Source: an uncultured Pelagibacteraceae bacterium (GTDB lineage Bacteria > Pseudomonadota > Alphaproteobacteria > Pelagibacterales > AG-422-B15). Taken from it: a DNA stretch of 64,000 nucleotides. Shown here one piece after another: positions 34,390-42,958 of the stretch. Under the pieces are notes generated by a model that worked only from the letters and a program-made list of their open reading frames with translations, was not told the DNA's origin and did no database searches. The stretch's first letter is position 1; every line of letters begins with the position of its first letter. Made by a program: the position numbers and the translations under genes. Where the stretch lies: the NCBI GenBank assembly GCA_902546615.1, contig CACCKE010000001.1, positions 78,409 through 142,408 on the forward strand. The letters are read 5' to 3'.

Positions 34390-35598
34390 CTATTTTTTTT
34401 CTCTCAATCTTAGTGCGTTTAATTTTATAAAACCCTCAGCATCTTTTTGAGAATAAACTTGATCTGACTCAAATGTTGCAAGATTTGGATTGTATAGGCT
34501 CATTGATGACTCTCTTCCTGTGATTATTGTATTGCCCTTAAAGAGTTTAAGTCTTACTTTACCCTCCACTTTCTCTTGTGATTTATCAATCATTGATTGC
34601 ATCATCTCTCTTTCAGGAGAGAACCAATAGCCGTTATAGATAAGTTCAGCATATTTAGGTGCCAACTCATCTTTCATATGTGCTGCTTCTTTATCGAGTG
34701 TAATACTCTCAATGGCTCTGTGTGCGTGATATAGAATGGTTCCCCCAGGAGTTTCATAAATTCCTCTGGATTTCATTCCAATGTATCTATTCTCAACAAG
34801 ATCAACTCGTCCAATTCCATGTTTTCCACCAAGCTCATTAAGAGATTTTAATATTTCAAATGGTGTTAAAGCCTTTCCGTTTAGTGCGCAGGCATCACCT
34901 TTTTTAAATTCAATCGTTATTTCTTCTGCTTTGTCAGGCGCCTCTTCAGGTGAAACACTTCTGGTATAAACATAATCAGGGGCTTCGATCCATGGATCTT
35001 CAAGAACTTTTCCTTCTGCTGAAGAGTGCAAAATATTCTCATCAATACTGAATGGTTGTTCACCTCTTTTATCTTTTGCTATTTCAATTCCATGCTTATC
35101 AGCATATTCGACAAGTGATGTTCTTGATGATAAATCCCACTCTCTCCAAGGACTGATTATTTTTATATCAGGCTTATGATAATAGTATCCAAGCTCAAAT
35201 CTTATTTGATCATTTCCTTTTCCTGTTGCACCATGGGATACCGCATCGGCTTTAATCTGATTTGCAATTTCTATCTGTTTTTTTGCAATTAGAGGTCTTG
35301 CGATAGAAGTACCGAGTAAGTAGTAGCCCTCATAAAGTGGATTAGCTCTAAACATTGGGAAGACATAATCACTTACAAATTCTTCTTTAAGGTCTTCGAT
35401 AAATATTTCTTTTGTTCCTTGCTTTTCAGCCTTTGCTTTAACTAAATCATAGTCTTCATCTTGACCTAGATTTGCTGTAAAAGTTGCCACTTCACATTGA
35501 TACGTTTCTTTCAGCCACCTTAAAATGACCGATGTATCTAAACCGCCTGAGTATGCAAGAACAACTTTATTTATTTTATCCATTTGCTCTGAGTTCAC
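34390..35598 (-). CDS. argG: Argininosuccinate synthase
   Basis: Joins citrulline and aspartate with ATP in arginine synthesis. The 402-aa protein has the ATP loop [18 protein letters not shown], the second signature [45 protein letters not shown], and [15 protein letters not shown]. Its first 23 bases overlap the end of rlmN, so the two are translated from one message. argH is not in the window. Confidence 0.98.
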   Translation of the reverse strand: MNSEQMDKINKVVLAYSGGLDTSVILRWLKETYQCEVATFTANLGQDEDYDLVKAKAEKQGTKEIFIEDLKEEFVSDYVFPMFRANPLYEGYYLLGTSIARPLIAKKQIEIANQIKADAVSHGATGKGNDQIRFELGYYYHKPDIKIISPWREWDLSSRTSLVEYADKHGIEIAKDKRGEQPFSIDENILHSSAEGKVLEDPWIEAPDYVYTRSVSPEEAPDKAEEITIEFKKGDACALNGKALTPFEILKSLNELGGKHGIGRVDLVENRYIGMKSRGIYETPGGTILYHAHRAIESITLDKEAAHMKDELAPKYAELIYNGYWFSPEREMMQSMIDKSQEKVEGKVRLKLFKGNTIITGRESSMSLYNPNLATFESDQVYSQKDAEGFIKLNALRLREKK

Positions 35599-36673
35599 TT
35601 TTTCTAATTTTTATACTAGAGGATTTTAATTGACCACACGCAGCCATAATATCTTGTCCCCTTGTTTTTCTAACTGGGCTTGCATAACCTGCATTTTTAA
35701 TTATGTCACTAAATTTCTTGATTTCTTCCTTGCTAGAACATTCGTAAGGCGAATTAGGCCAAGGATTGAAAGGTATAAGATTTATTTTTGCTGGAATTCC
35801 AGAAATCAGCTTAACAAGTTTACGGGCATCTTGCGCTGTATCATTTACTCCCTTCAACATGACATATTCAAATGTTATGCGTTTAGAATTTTTTGATCGA
35901 GGATATTCTCTACACGCCTTTATAAGATCCTTAAGAGGAAATTTCTTATTTATAGGAACAATATCATTTCTCAATTCATCATTTGTTGCGTGCAGAGAAA
36001 TTGCCAATCTTGAGTCAACTTCATTACCCCATTTAATAATTTCAGGTACGATGCCAGAAGTGCTTAGAGTAATTCTTTTTGTAGACAATTGTATACCCTC
36101 TTTGTCTCCCATAATTTCAGCGGCATTCTTAACATTTTCATAATTATAGAGAGGCTCTCCCATACCCATAAATACAATATTTGAAATTTTGCGATCTTTT
36201 CCATTCGGCCAATCTGAAAGGTTGTCCTTTGCCAAAAGAAGCTGTGAAATAATTTCACTAGATGTTAAATTGCGAACCAGCTTTTGTGTTCCGGTAAAGC
36301 AAAACTTGCAATTAAGTGTGCAGCCAACTTGTGATGAAACACATAACGTTCCCCGATTTTCTTCAGGTATAAAAACCGTTTCAATTAAGTTGCCATCATT
36401 TAATTCCAAAAGCCATTTTTGTGTTCTATCTTTTGATATTTGATGAGATTTTATTTTTGGTCTTTGAATAACAAAATGATCTTTTAGTTTTTTTCTAAGG
36501 TCTTTTGAAACTGTTGTCATTTTGTCAAAATCAGTTTCACCTCTAAAATAAAGCCAATGCCAAAGTTGCTTGGATCTAAATTTTTCTTTAGACTGTATTA
36601 AACCTTTATTAATTAAAGTTTCAGATATTTCCTCAAGACTTAATCCAATTAAGTCGATTTTATCTTCTGTCAT
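35576..36673 (-). CDS. rlmN: Dual-specificity RNA methyltransferase RlmN (radical SAM)
   Basis: Methylates C2 of A2503 in 23S rRNA and A37 in some tRNAs. The 365-aa protein has the radical SAM cluster motif CTLNCKFC, preceded by [37 protein letters not shown] and [20 protein letters not shown] follow. The catalytic Cys is in the C-terminal [12 protein letters not shown]. It overlaps argG by 23 bp and is 6 bp downstream of the IalB gene. Confidence 0.97.
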   Translation of the reverse strand: MTEDKIDLIGLSLEEISETLINKGLIQSKEKFRSKQLWHWLYFRGETDFDKMTTVSKDLRKKLKDHFVIQRPKIKSHQISKDRTQKWLLELNDGNLIETVFIPEENRGTLCVSSQVGCTLNCKFCFTGTQKLVRNLTSSEIISQLLLAKDNLSDWPNGKDRKISNIVFMGMGEPLYNYENVKNAAEIMGDKEGIQLSTKRITLSTSGIVPEIIKWGNEVDSRLAISLHATNDELRNDIVPINKKFPLKDLIKACREYPRSKNSKRITFEYVMLKGVNDTAQDARKLVKLISGIPAKINLIPFNPWPNSPYECSSKEEIKKFSDIIKNAGYASPVRKTRGQDIMAACGQLKSSSIKIRKSELRANG

Positions 36674-36679
36674 TGTATT

Positions 36680-37198
36680 TTAAGAGCAGGCTTTATCGAT
36701 TGCTGCTAGTGCTTTTGTAAATCCGATTAAAGAATATGTATCTGTAATTTTTGTTCCACGGCTTGAAGTGCTTTTAACTTTCACGCGCGCTCCATTTTTC
36801 ATATCCTTAATAAGTTGTTTGCCGTTCTCTCCATCTGCTAACCAAGCTCTTGATTCAACTGTAAAAAATTTATACTTACTACTACCAATACTTACTTCGA
36901 CCATACTCTTAGGTTTGAAAGTAAAACCTGTATCCACACTTGGTTCATGAAAAGTCTTATCATCTTTGAAATTCGTGATCATCAGAGCGTGCTCGCCACG
37001 ATTAAGATCGGACGGGTTCGTCGCTATTGGTTCTGATATGATATAGCAAATTTTTGCTGTACCATCTTTAAACTCTTTAGCTTGCCATGCGCCACTTTTG
37101 CCAAATGAGCCCAGATGCACGACATCAATTACTGCAAAAGCACTTATTGAACTCAACAGTAAAATTGATAGAATAAGTTTGAAATTTATTAATTTCAT
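36680..37198 (-). CDS. Invasion-associated locus B (IalB) family protein
   Basis: A 172-aa exported protein with a signal peptide ending SAFA. The IalB core is visible as WQAKEFKDGTAKICYIIS and the later SKYKFFTVESRAWLADGENGKQLIKDMKNGARVKVKSTSSRGTKITDTYSL. Two cysteines may form a disulfide. IalB was named for Bartonella invasion, but the family is common in free-living Alphaproteobacteria, where the role is unknown. It probably starts the ialB-rlmN-argG transcript. Confidence 0.9.
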   Translation of the reverse strand: MKLINFKLILSILLLSSISAFAVIDVVHLGSFGKSGAWQAKEFKDGTAKICYIISEPIATNPSDLNRGEHALMITNFKDDKTFHEPSVDTGFTFKPKSMVEVSIGSSKYKFFTVESRAWLADGENGKQLIKDMKNGARVKVKSTSSRGTKITDTYSLIGFTKALAAIDKACS

Positions 37199-37228
37199 AA
37201 TCGCTAATTTATATCGAGATTCACAATT

Positions 37229-38245
37229 ATGAAAGCAATTGTTTGTAAAGAATTTGGCCCACCAAGCTCCCTAGTTTACGAAGATGTTGAGTTACCTGAA
37301 CTTAAAAAAAGTCAAATACAGATAGATGTGCACTCTGCTGGAGTCAATTTTCCAGACACTTTAATTATTCAAGACAAATATCAAGTTAAACCTCCTCTAC
37401 CTTTTTCGCCAGGTGGTGAAATCTCAGGAGTCATTAGTGCGACAGGTGAAAGCGTTTCTGATTGGAAAGTTGGTGATGAGGTAGTTGCGATGATAGGCTT
37501 TGGTGGTTTTAGGGAACAAGTAATAACAAGTCCATCCAATATATTCCGGAAACCAAGCAACATGGATTTTACCACTGCTTCATGTTTTACACTAACTTAC
37601 GGAACATCTCACTATGCTCTAAAAAATCGTGGTCAACTTAAGGAGGGTGAAAATTTACTAGTCCTAGGAGCTGCAGGTGGCGTTGGTATATCAGCTGTTG
37701 AAATTGGAAAAGCAATGGGTGCCAGAGTAATTGCTGGTGCATCTTCTGATGAAAAATTAGAAGTATGCAAAGAGTATGGAGCTGACGAAGTAATTAATTA
37801 TGGAAAGTACGATTTAACCAATCGAGATGATGTGAAAGAATTTAGAGCAGAAATTTCTAAAGCAACGGGTGGTAAAGGGCCAGATGTAATTTATGACCCA
37901 GTTGGAGCAGATTTCACTGAGCCCGCTTTACGAAGTATTGCATGGAATGGACGCTTCTTAGTTATAGGCTGGGCAGCTGGTTATATTCCAAAAATACCAA
38001 TGAACTTATACTTAATCAAAGGCTGTTCCGCTGTTGGTGTATTTTGGGGTCAATTTACAGCTTTAGAGCCACAAGAGCATCTAGCCAACATGAACCAACT
38101 GACTGGCTGGTACGAAGAAGGTAAATTAAAGGCGCCTGTCACAGAAATTCTACCGCTTGAAAAAGGCCAACAGGCCCTTGAAACAATTCTTGCAAGAAAA
38201 GTGACTGGCAAGATTGCACTAACAACTTCTTTTTATAAATCCTAA
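37229..38245 (+). CDS. NADPH:quinone oxidoreductase family protein (MDR superfamily)
   Basis: A 338-aa zinc-independent medium-chain reductase of the QOR type. The N-terminal GroES-like domain has HSAGVNFPDTLIIQDKYQVKPPLPFSPGGEISG. The NADP site is LVLGAAGGVGISAVEIGKAMGARVIAG. The QOR-type GGKGPDVIYDPVGAD and GWAAGYIPKIPMNL follow. No zinc-ligand cysteines are visible. The substrate (quinone or enoyl compound) is unknown. It is transcribed alone, 30 bp divergent from ialB and 4 bp from the convergent phhB stop. Confidence 0.9.
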   Translation: MKAIVCKEFGPPSSLVYEDVELPELKKSQIQIDVHSAGVNFPDTLIIQDKYQVKPPLPFSPGGEISGVISATGESVSDWKVGDEVVAMIGFGGFREQVITSPSNIFRKPSNMDFTTASCFTLTYGTSHYALKNRGQLKEGENLLVLGAAGGVGISAVEIGKAMGARVIAGASSDEKLEVCKEYGADEVINYGKYDLTNRDDVKEFRAEISKATGGKGPDVIYDPVGADFTEPALRSIAWNGRFLVIGWAAGYIPKIPMNLYLIKGCSAVGVFWGQFTALEPQEHLANMNQLTGWYEEGKLKAPVTEILPLEKGQQALETILARKVTGKIALTTSFYKS

Positions 38246-38249
38246 TAAT

Positions 38250-38537
38250 TTACTTACTTTTCTGGTTCATTTCTCGAGCCATATCTAAGTCCAGACTTGT
38301 CACTCCACCAGCATCGTGAGTTGATAAAGTAACTTCGACAGTACTGTAGACATTAAACCATTCCGGATGATGATCTTTCTTTTCCGCATAGATTGCCATT
38401 GATGTCATCCAACCAAAAGCTTCTTGAAAGTTACTAAACTTAAATGTTTTAGTAATTGCACTTCGCCCTTTGACCATCTTCCAACCAGACAATCTTTTTA
38501 ATTTTTTAGTAAGTTCAGCTTTAGAGATTTTTTTCAT
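38250..38537 (-). CDS. phhB: Pterin-4-alpha-carbinolamine dehydratase
   Basis: Dehydrates 4a-hydroxytetrahydropterin, recycling the cofactor of aromatic amino acid hydroxylases. The 95-aa size is normal. The active-site motif KKDHHPEWFNVYSTVEVTLSTHDAGGVT is complete, preceded by the FKFSNFQEAFGWM helix. No phenylalanine hydroxylase is in the window, so it may have a pterin or regulatory role here. It is the last gene of a four-gene minus-strand operon, overlapping the aldo/keto reductase by one base. Confidence 0.95.
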   Translation of the reverse strand: MKKISKAELTKKLKRLSGWKMVKGRSAITKTFKFSNFQEAFGWMTSMAIYAEKKDHHPEWFNVYSTVEVTLSTHDAGGVTSLDLDMAREMNQKSK

Positions 38538-39592
38538 TATGGCGCTGGATTTGGAATTTCTTTATGAATACCTCTTATTTCATTCATAATTTCCTTCGTT
38601 ATATCAAGATCAACACTCTCTATACAGGTTTTTAATTGTTCCATTGTAGTCGCTCCAATAATTGTAGATGTAACAAAGGGTTGAATATTACAAAATTGAA
38701 TAGCTAGTTGCGCAGGGTCAATTTCGTATTTTTTTGCAAGATTTACATACATTTCAATTGCCTGCTGTGTCTTATCTCCTTTATATCTCATCATTAAAGG
38801 ACCGTCGCCAAACAGAGCAAGTCTTGAACCTTGAGGCATCTGTCCACCTAAATATTTTCCAGTTAATGTTCCTTGTGCTAAAGGCGAGTAAGCAAGCAAG
38901 CCTACTTGTTCATGCATTGCTACTTCAGATAAACCAATTTCAAAACCTCTGTTGACTAAATTATAAGCATTTTGAATTGATGCCACGCGTGGTAGTGATT
39001 TAGTTTCAGCAAGCTCTAAATATTTCATTGTACCCCACGGCGTTTCATTAGATAAACCAATTTGCCTAACTTTACCTTGCTTAACTAATTCACCAAGAGC
39101 CTCAAGAGTTTCCTCCAAAGGAATGGAGTCTGATGTATCCATATGTTTGTACTCAAGCCTTCCTGAAAATGCACCAAAAGGTCTATCAGGCCAATGAACT
39201 TGGTAGAGATCAATGTAATCTGTTTGTAGTCTTTTAAGACTTTGCTCAACTGCATAGAAAACATGTTCTTTAGATAATCTTGGTATTTCTTCATTTTCTC
39301 GAAGCCATGACATTCCAGAACGACCAGCCACTTTAGTTGCAAGTATCACCTTGTCTCTGTTGCCTCTCGCTTTGAACCAAGTACCAATATATTTTTCTGT
39401 TAAACCCTGTGTTTCAGCTTTTGTAGGAACAGCATATATTTCAGCAGTATCTATAAAATTGACTTCGTGGTCTAAGGAGTAATCCAACTGATCGTGAGCA
39501 TCAGCCTCGGTATTCTGTTCTCCCCAGGTCATTGTACCCAAGCATATCAAGCTTACGTCAATATCTGATCTACCTAATTTTCTGTATTCCAT
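38537..39592 (-). CDS. Aldo/keto reductase (Tas-like)
   Basis: A 351-aa NADPH-dependent (beta/alpha)8 reductase. The catalytic tetrad is recognisable: Asp and Tyr in FIDTAEIYAVPTKAETQG, Lys in ILATKVAG, His in YQVHWPD. The length and the LGTMTWGEQN opening fit the Tas subgroup. The C-terminal TSTIIGATTMEQLKTCIES binds the cofactor phosphate. Substrate unknown. It shares one base with both neighbours in the operon. Confidence 0.93.
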   Translation of the reverse strand: MEYRKLGRSDIDVSLICLGTMTWGEQNTEADAHDQLDYSLDHEVNFIDTAEIYAVPTKAETQGLTEKYIGTWFKARGNRDKVILATKVAGRSGMSWLRENEEIPRLSKEHVFYAVEQSLKRLQTDYIDLYQVHWPDRPFGAFSGRLEYKHMDTSDSIPLEETLEALGELVKQGKVRQIGLSNETPWGTMKYLELAETKSLPRVASIQNAYNLVNRGFEIGLSEVAMHEQVGLLAYSPLAQGTLTGKYLGGQMPQGSRLALFGDGPLMMRYKGDKTQQAIEMYVNLAKKYEIDPAQLAIQFCNIQPFVTSTIIGATTMEQLKTCIESVDLDITKEIMNEIRGIHKEIPNPAP

Positions 39593-40602
39593 TATTTTGT
39601 AATCAGTCCAAGTTCTTCAAATTGTTTTACAGTTTGGATGATTGCCTCATCTGCACTTTCGAAATTAAACTTTAAAATATTTTTAGCATTTTCGGAATTA
39701 GTAAATTTTGTTTTACCAACAAAGCCCGATATTGCCCCAGCTTCTTTACTAAATAAACCTAGAACTTTCATTAAGATATTTGGAGCCTCGATTGAGGGGG
39801 CTTTTTTATAACCGTGTTCTCTTAAAAGCTTATTCATATCGGATAGCCACATACATTTTTCCGCTAGTATGAATCTTTTTCCACTTGCATCTGGATGTAT
39901 CATCGCTTCAATGTGTGCTCTTGCTGTATCTTTAACAGTAACCCATCCAAAATGAACTTTTGGCACAACAGGGTAGGAACCGTCCAACATTCTTTGAATA
40001 AATACATTTGAAGTTCCAACATCATCAGATAACGATGGACCTATAACTAAAGTAGGGTTTATTGCAACGGCTTCTATTTTTTTATCGTCACTAAGACTGT
40101 TCAAGTAAGACCACATCTCCTTTTCGGCAATTGCCTTACTTTTGTTGTATGCTCCAATATTTTGACTTGGATCAGTCCAATGACTTTCGTCATATATTTT
40201 TTCTTCATTCCCATAGCCCACAGCTGAGAATGAAGAAGTCATAACAAATCTTTTAATCTTGTTCTTAATCGAGCTTTTAAGCGCCCTTAAAAGACCCTCC
40301 TTAGCCGGCTGGATGATTTCATTTTCATCATCAGGTGCCTTGTCGGTTAGTGGAGATGCAATGTGCAATACATATGTACACCCATTAACCGCCTCATCCC
40401 ATCCTTCATCCTTCAGTAGGTCTAATTTACAAAAATCTAAATTATTTTTTGCATCAACTTCTTTTGCTATTGCCTGCCTTACTTCTGCTTCACGATTTTC
40501 AGAACGTAAAGACGTTCTAACTGAGTACCCTTTTTTTAGTAATTCAGCTATGCAATGCTGAGCAATGTAACCTGATCCACCAGTAACAAGAACTTTTTCC
40601 AT
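39592..40602 (-). CDS. NAD-dependent epimerase/dehydratase, dihydroflavonol-reductase-like (copy B)
   Basis: A 336-aa extended SDR. It has the cofactor motif VTGGSGYIAQHCIAELL, the basic RTSLRS that indicates NADPH preference, the structural LHIASPL, the catalytic MTSSFSAVGYG, and YNKSKAIAEKEMW (Tyr-xxx-Lys). It is clearly paralogous to the upstream gene at 40611-41618, 8 bp away, so a tandem duplication. Such enzymes reduce aldehydes or ketones (cinnamoyl-CoA or methylglyoxal types). The substrate is unknown. Confidence 0.92.
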   Translation of the reverse strand: MEKVLVTGGSGYIAQHCIAELLKKGYSVRTSLRSENREAEVRQAIAKEVDAKNNLDFCKLDLLKDEGWDEAVNGCTYVLHIASPLTDKAPDDENEIIQPAKEGLLRALKSSIKNKIKRFVMTSSFSAVGYGNEEKIYDESHWTDPSQNIGAYNKSKAIAEKEMWSYLNSLSDDKKIEAVAINPTLVIGPSLSDDVGTSNVFIQRMLDGSYPVVPKVHFGWVTVKDTARAHIEAMIHPDASGKRFILAEKCMWLSDMNKLLREHGYKKAPSIEAPNILMKVLGLFSKEAGAISGFVGKTKFTNSENAKNILKFNFESADEAIIQTVKQFEELGLITK

Positions 40603-40610
40603 ATATTATT

Positions 40611-41618
40611 CTATTTTCCAAGTATCTTACCCATGGATTGTGCCATGTCACTTATTGTTTTTTCAATTGCTGTAGGTTTCCAGTTAAAAATAGAAACTGT
40701 TGAGCTGTTATCAGTTTGATAACTGCCTCTTTTGATATTTTTTAAAATACCTTTCATTTGTAAACTGAATAATGCAAAAAATCTTAATAAAAAGGTTGGC
40801 ATAACTTTAGTTGAAACCTTTTCAAAGCCGCTATCTTTTACAATCTTTGCAATTTTTGTAATATGATAATCATTTGTTGAAGTTGTGAGTATTCTTTTAC
40901 CATCGCTGGCTTCTGATTTAAGAGCCTTCACATGCAACATTGCTGTATCTCTTACGTCAGATATATGCATATATACATCTGGTAACGCAGGAATTTTTCC
41001 AAGTATCAGTCGAGCCATAAAACTAGCAGACGCACCCATGGTATCATCACTTAATAGTGGGCCCATGACAAAACCTGGATGAATAGTTGTCATTTTCAGA
41101 TCTTTATTTTCTGGTGAATTTATAAATTCCCATGCAGCTTTTTCAGCAAAAGTTTTACTTTTATTATATGCACCGACATCTTTATCTGTATTGGTCCAAT
41201 CATTACTGCTACAAATTTTTTGATTATGTCCGTAGGCAATAGCAACAATTGATGATGTAAGAACAATTTTTTTTATACCAGCTTTTTTTGCGGCTTTAAG
41301 GGCTCTCATAGTTCCCTCTGTTGCTGGCTTTATGAGCTCATTTTCATTTTTTGGTTCTCCAACTATGAACGGCGAAGCTAAATGTATCATATAATCACAT
41401 TCAGACGCACAACTGTCCCAACCTTCATCAGACATTAGATCAAGTTTACAAAATTCTAGATTGTTGTCTGGCATTTCCTTTTTTATTGCTTCTCGTACCT
41501 CATCCTCTCTATTCATACTTCTTAGAGAACCTCTGACTGCATATCCATTTTTCAATAATTCAGTAATACAGTGTAGTGCTATGTAACCTGATGCTCCTGT
41601 GACTAAAACCTTCTCCAC
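40611..41618 (-). CDS. NAD-dependent epimerase/dehydratase, dihydroflavonol-reductase-like (copy A)
   Basis: A 335-aa extended SDR and first gene of the operon. Motifs parallel copy B: VTGASGYIALHCITELL, RGSLRS, IHLASPF, LTSSIVAIAYG and YNKSKTFAEKAAW. The C-terminal third differs most between the copies (LRFFALFSLQMKGILKN versus MKVLGLFSKEAGAISG), which suggests different substrates. The divergent Bax-inhibitor gene begins 121 bp away across a promoter-bearing gap. Confidence 0.92.
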   Translation of the reverse strand: MEKVLVTGASGYIALHCITELLKNGYAVRGSLRSMNREDEVREAIKKEMPDNNLEFCKLDLMSDEGWDSCASECDYMIHLASPFIVGEPKNENELIKPATEGTMRALKAAKKAGIKKIVLTSSIVAIAYGHNQKICSSNDWTNTDKDVGAYNKSKTFAEKAAWEFINSPENKDLKMTTIHPGFVMGPLLSDDTMGASASFMARLILGKIPALPDVYMHISDVRDTAMLHVKALKSEASDGKRILTTSTNDYHITKIAKIVKDSGFEKVSTKVMPTFLLRFFALFSLQMKGILKNIKRGSYQTDNSSTVSIFNWKPTAIEKTISDMAQSMGKILGK

Positions 41619-41686
41619 TTAAACCTCTAAGTATCTGTATTAATTTAATAAAATCTTGATAAATAATTACTTGTATTGATTACCTT

Positions 41687-41709
41687 TATAATTATGTATT
41701 AAAATACAT
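41687..41709 (+). promoter_or_regulatory. -10 box and overlapping inverted repeat upstream of the Bax-inhibitor gene
   Basis: A perfect TATAAT (41687-41692) is followed at once by the inverted repeat ATGTATT-AA-AATACAT (41694-41709), which would cover the transcription start. No good -35 is spaced correctly. The layout is what a repressor operator would look like. Confidence 0.4.
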
Positions 41710-41738
41710 ATAACAATTTTTACAAGAGGTTTTTAAAT

Positions 41739-42473
41739 ATGGATTATCAAACTAGAGCTCAATCAACGCCAGCAATCGACGAAGGCTTAAGGAATTACAT
41801 GATGAGTGTTTATAATTATATGGCGTCTGGTTTGGCCTTAACTGGTTTGGTTGCATATATGTTATTTCAAGCAACTGCAGTAATGGGTCCAACAGGAGAA
41901 ATTGTTGGTCTGACTAACTTAGGTATTACACTTTATACAGGACCAATGATGTGGGTAGTTGCATTAGCACCTCTTGGTATAGTTATGTACATGAGTTTTG
42001 GAATAAGAGGAATGTCCGCATCCCGAGCTCAGACAATGTTCTGGGTATTTGCATTTTTAATGGGTTTATCACTCTCAACAATCTTTTTAACATATACAGG
42101 TGCGAGTATAGCACGGGTGTTCTTTATAACTGCAAGTACATTTGGCGCAATGAGCATATATGGTTATACAACAAAAAGAGATCTAACTAATTTTGGATCG
42201 TTTTTATTTATGGGACTGATTGGAATTATAATAGCATCAATTGTAAATATATTTATGCAATCACCCGCACTATATTATGGTATATCTATTCTAGGTGTTT
42301 TAATTTTTGTTGGTTTGACAGCTTACGATACACAAAAGATCAAAAATATGTACATGGCATATGATAGCGGAGAAGTTGCTGCTAAAAAAGCCATCATGGG
42401 CGCATTAACACTTTATCTTGATTTTATAAATCTATTTATAATGTTACTAAGACTTTTTGGTCAAAGAAGATAA
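41739..42473 (+). CDS. Bax inhibitor-1 / YccA family membrane protein
   Basis: A 244-aa protein with seven hydrophobic helices. The N-terminal soluble start DYQTRAQSTPAIDEGLRNYMMSVYNYM, the helix YTKRDLTNFGSFLFMGL and the C-terminal VGLTAYDTQKIKNMY with its conserved Asp are family signatures (TMBIM/UPF0005). Bacterial members act as pH-sensitive calcium leak channels or interact with FtsH. The role here is not proven. It has a ribosome-binding AAGAGG 12 bp before the ATG. It is convergent with DUF2794. Confidence 0.94.
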   Translation: MDYQTRAQSTPAIDEGLRNYMMSVYNYMASGLALTGLVAYMLFQATAVMGPTGEIVGLTNLGITLYTGPMMWVVALAPLGIVMYMSFGIRGMSASRAQTMFWVFAFLMGLSLSTIFLTYTGASIARVFFITASTFGAMSIYGYTTKRDLTNFGSFLFMGLIGIIIASIVNIFMQSPALYYGISILGVLIFVGLTAYDTQKIKNMYMAYDSGEVAAKKAIMGALTLYLDFINLFIMLLRLFGQRR

Positions 42474-42475
42474 AA

Positions 42476-42829
42476 TCAGGCTATACGTTTTACAGAAACT
42501 TTAAGATATTTTGTAATATCTGATAGATATTCACTTTCTTTAATTTTTTTATTATTAAAATCGATTAATGTGAATGTTACATGCTTTCCTTTGTTTTTAT
42601 TTTTAATTATTCTTAAAAAAGCATTTTCGAAAGTACTGCGATAAATTGAAAAAACTGCATTGTATTTTCCATGATCTATTGCATAGTCTTTCCAATGTCC
42701 TTGACTAACTTTTTGAGCATAAACAGAAAGTATGAGATTAAGTTCAGTTTTATGAAAGCTAGTAAACTTGTTTTTTGATCGATTAGAGCTCTTATAGGAT
42801 AAATTAGGACTAATGTAGTGTACTGTCAT
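42476..42829 (-). CDS. DUF2794 family protein
   Basis: A 117-aa cytoplasmic protein. The segment FHKTELNLILSVYAQKVSQGHWKDYAIDHGKYNAVFSIYRSTFENAFLRI corresponds to the core of DUF2794, a family I know only from Alphaproteobacteria, with no known function. The stop lies 3 bp from the convergent Bax-inhibitor gene, and it is divergent from htpG over a 129-bp gap. No catalytic motif is visible. Confidence 0.82.
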   Translation of the reverse strand: MTVHYISPNLSYKSSNRSKNKFTSFHKTELNLILSVYAQKVSQGHWKDYAIDHGKYNAVFSIYRSTFENAFLRIIKNKNKGKHVTFTLIDFNNKKIKESEYLSDITKYLKVSVKRIA

Positions 42830-42910
42830 TGTTATCTCATGTTACCTTGAAAAATGTAAAAAAAACAACGAAAATAGGGAAAAATTTCACGATAACATCA
42901 TCTAAATCGC

Positions 42911-42938
42911 CTTGAATTTCGATGAATAATTCCAATAT
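42911..42938 (+). promoter_or_regulatory. Heat-shock sigma-32 (RpoH)-like promoter of htpG
   Basis: CTTGAAT at 42911-42917 and CCAATAT at 42932-42938 give CTTG-N17-CCAATAT. This matches the alphaproteobacterial RpoH pattern CTTG-N17/18-CYTATNT at all but one defined position. Initiation would fall about 15 bp before the htpG ATG. htpG is an RpoH target in well-studied bacteria. Confidence 0.55.
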
Positions 42939-42958
42939 AGTTTCTGAGAATAAAAATT

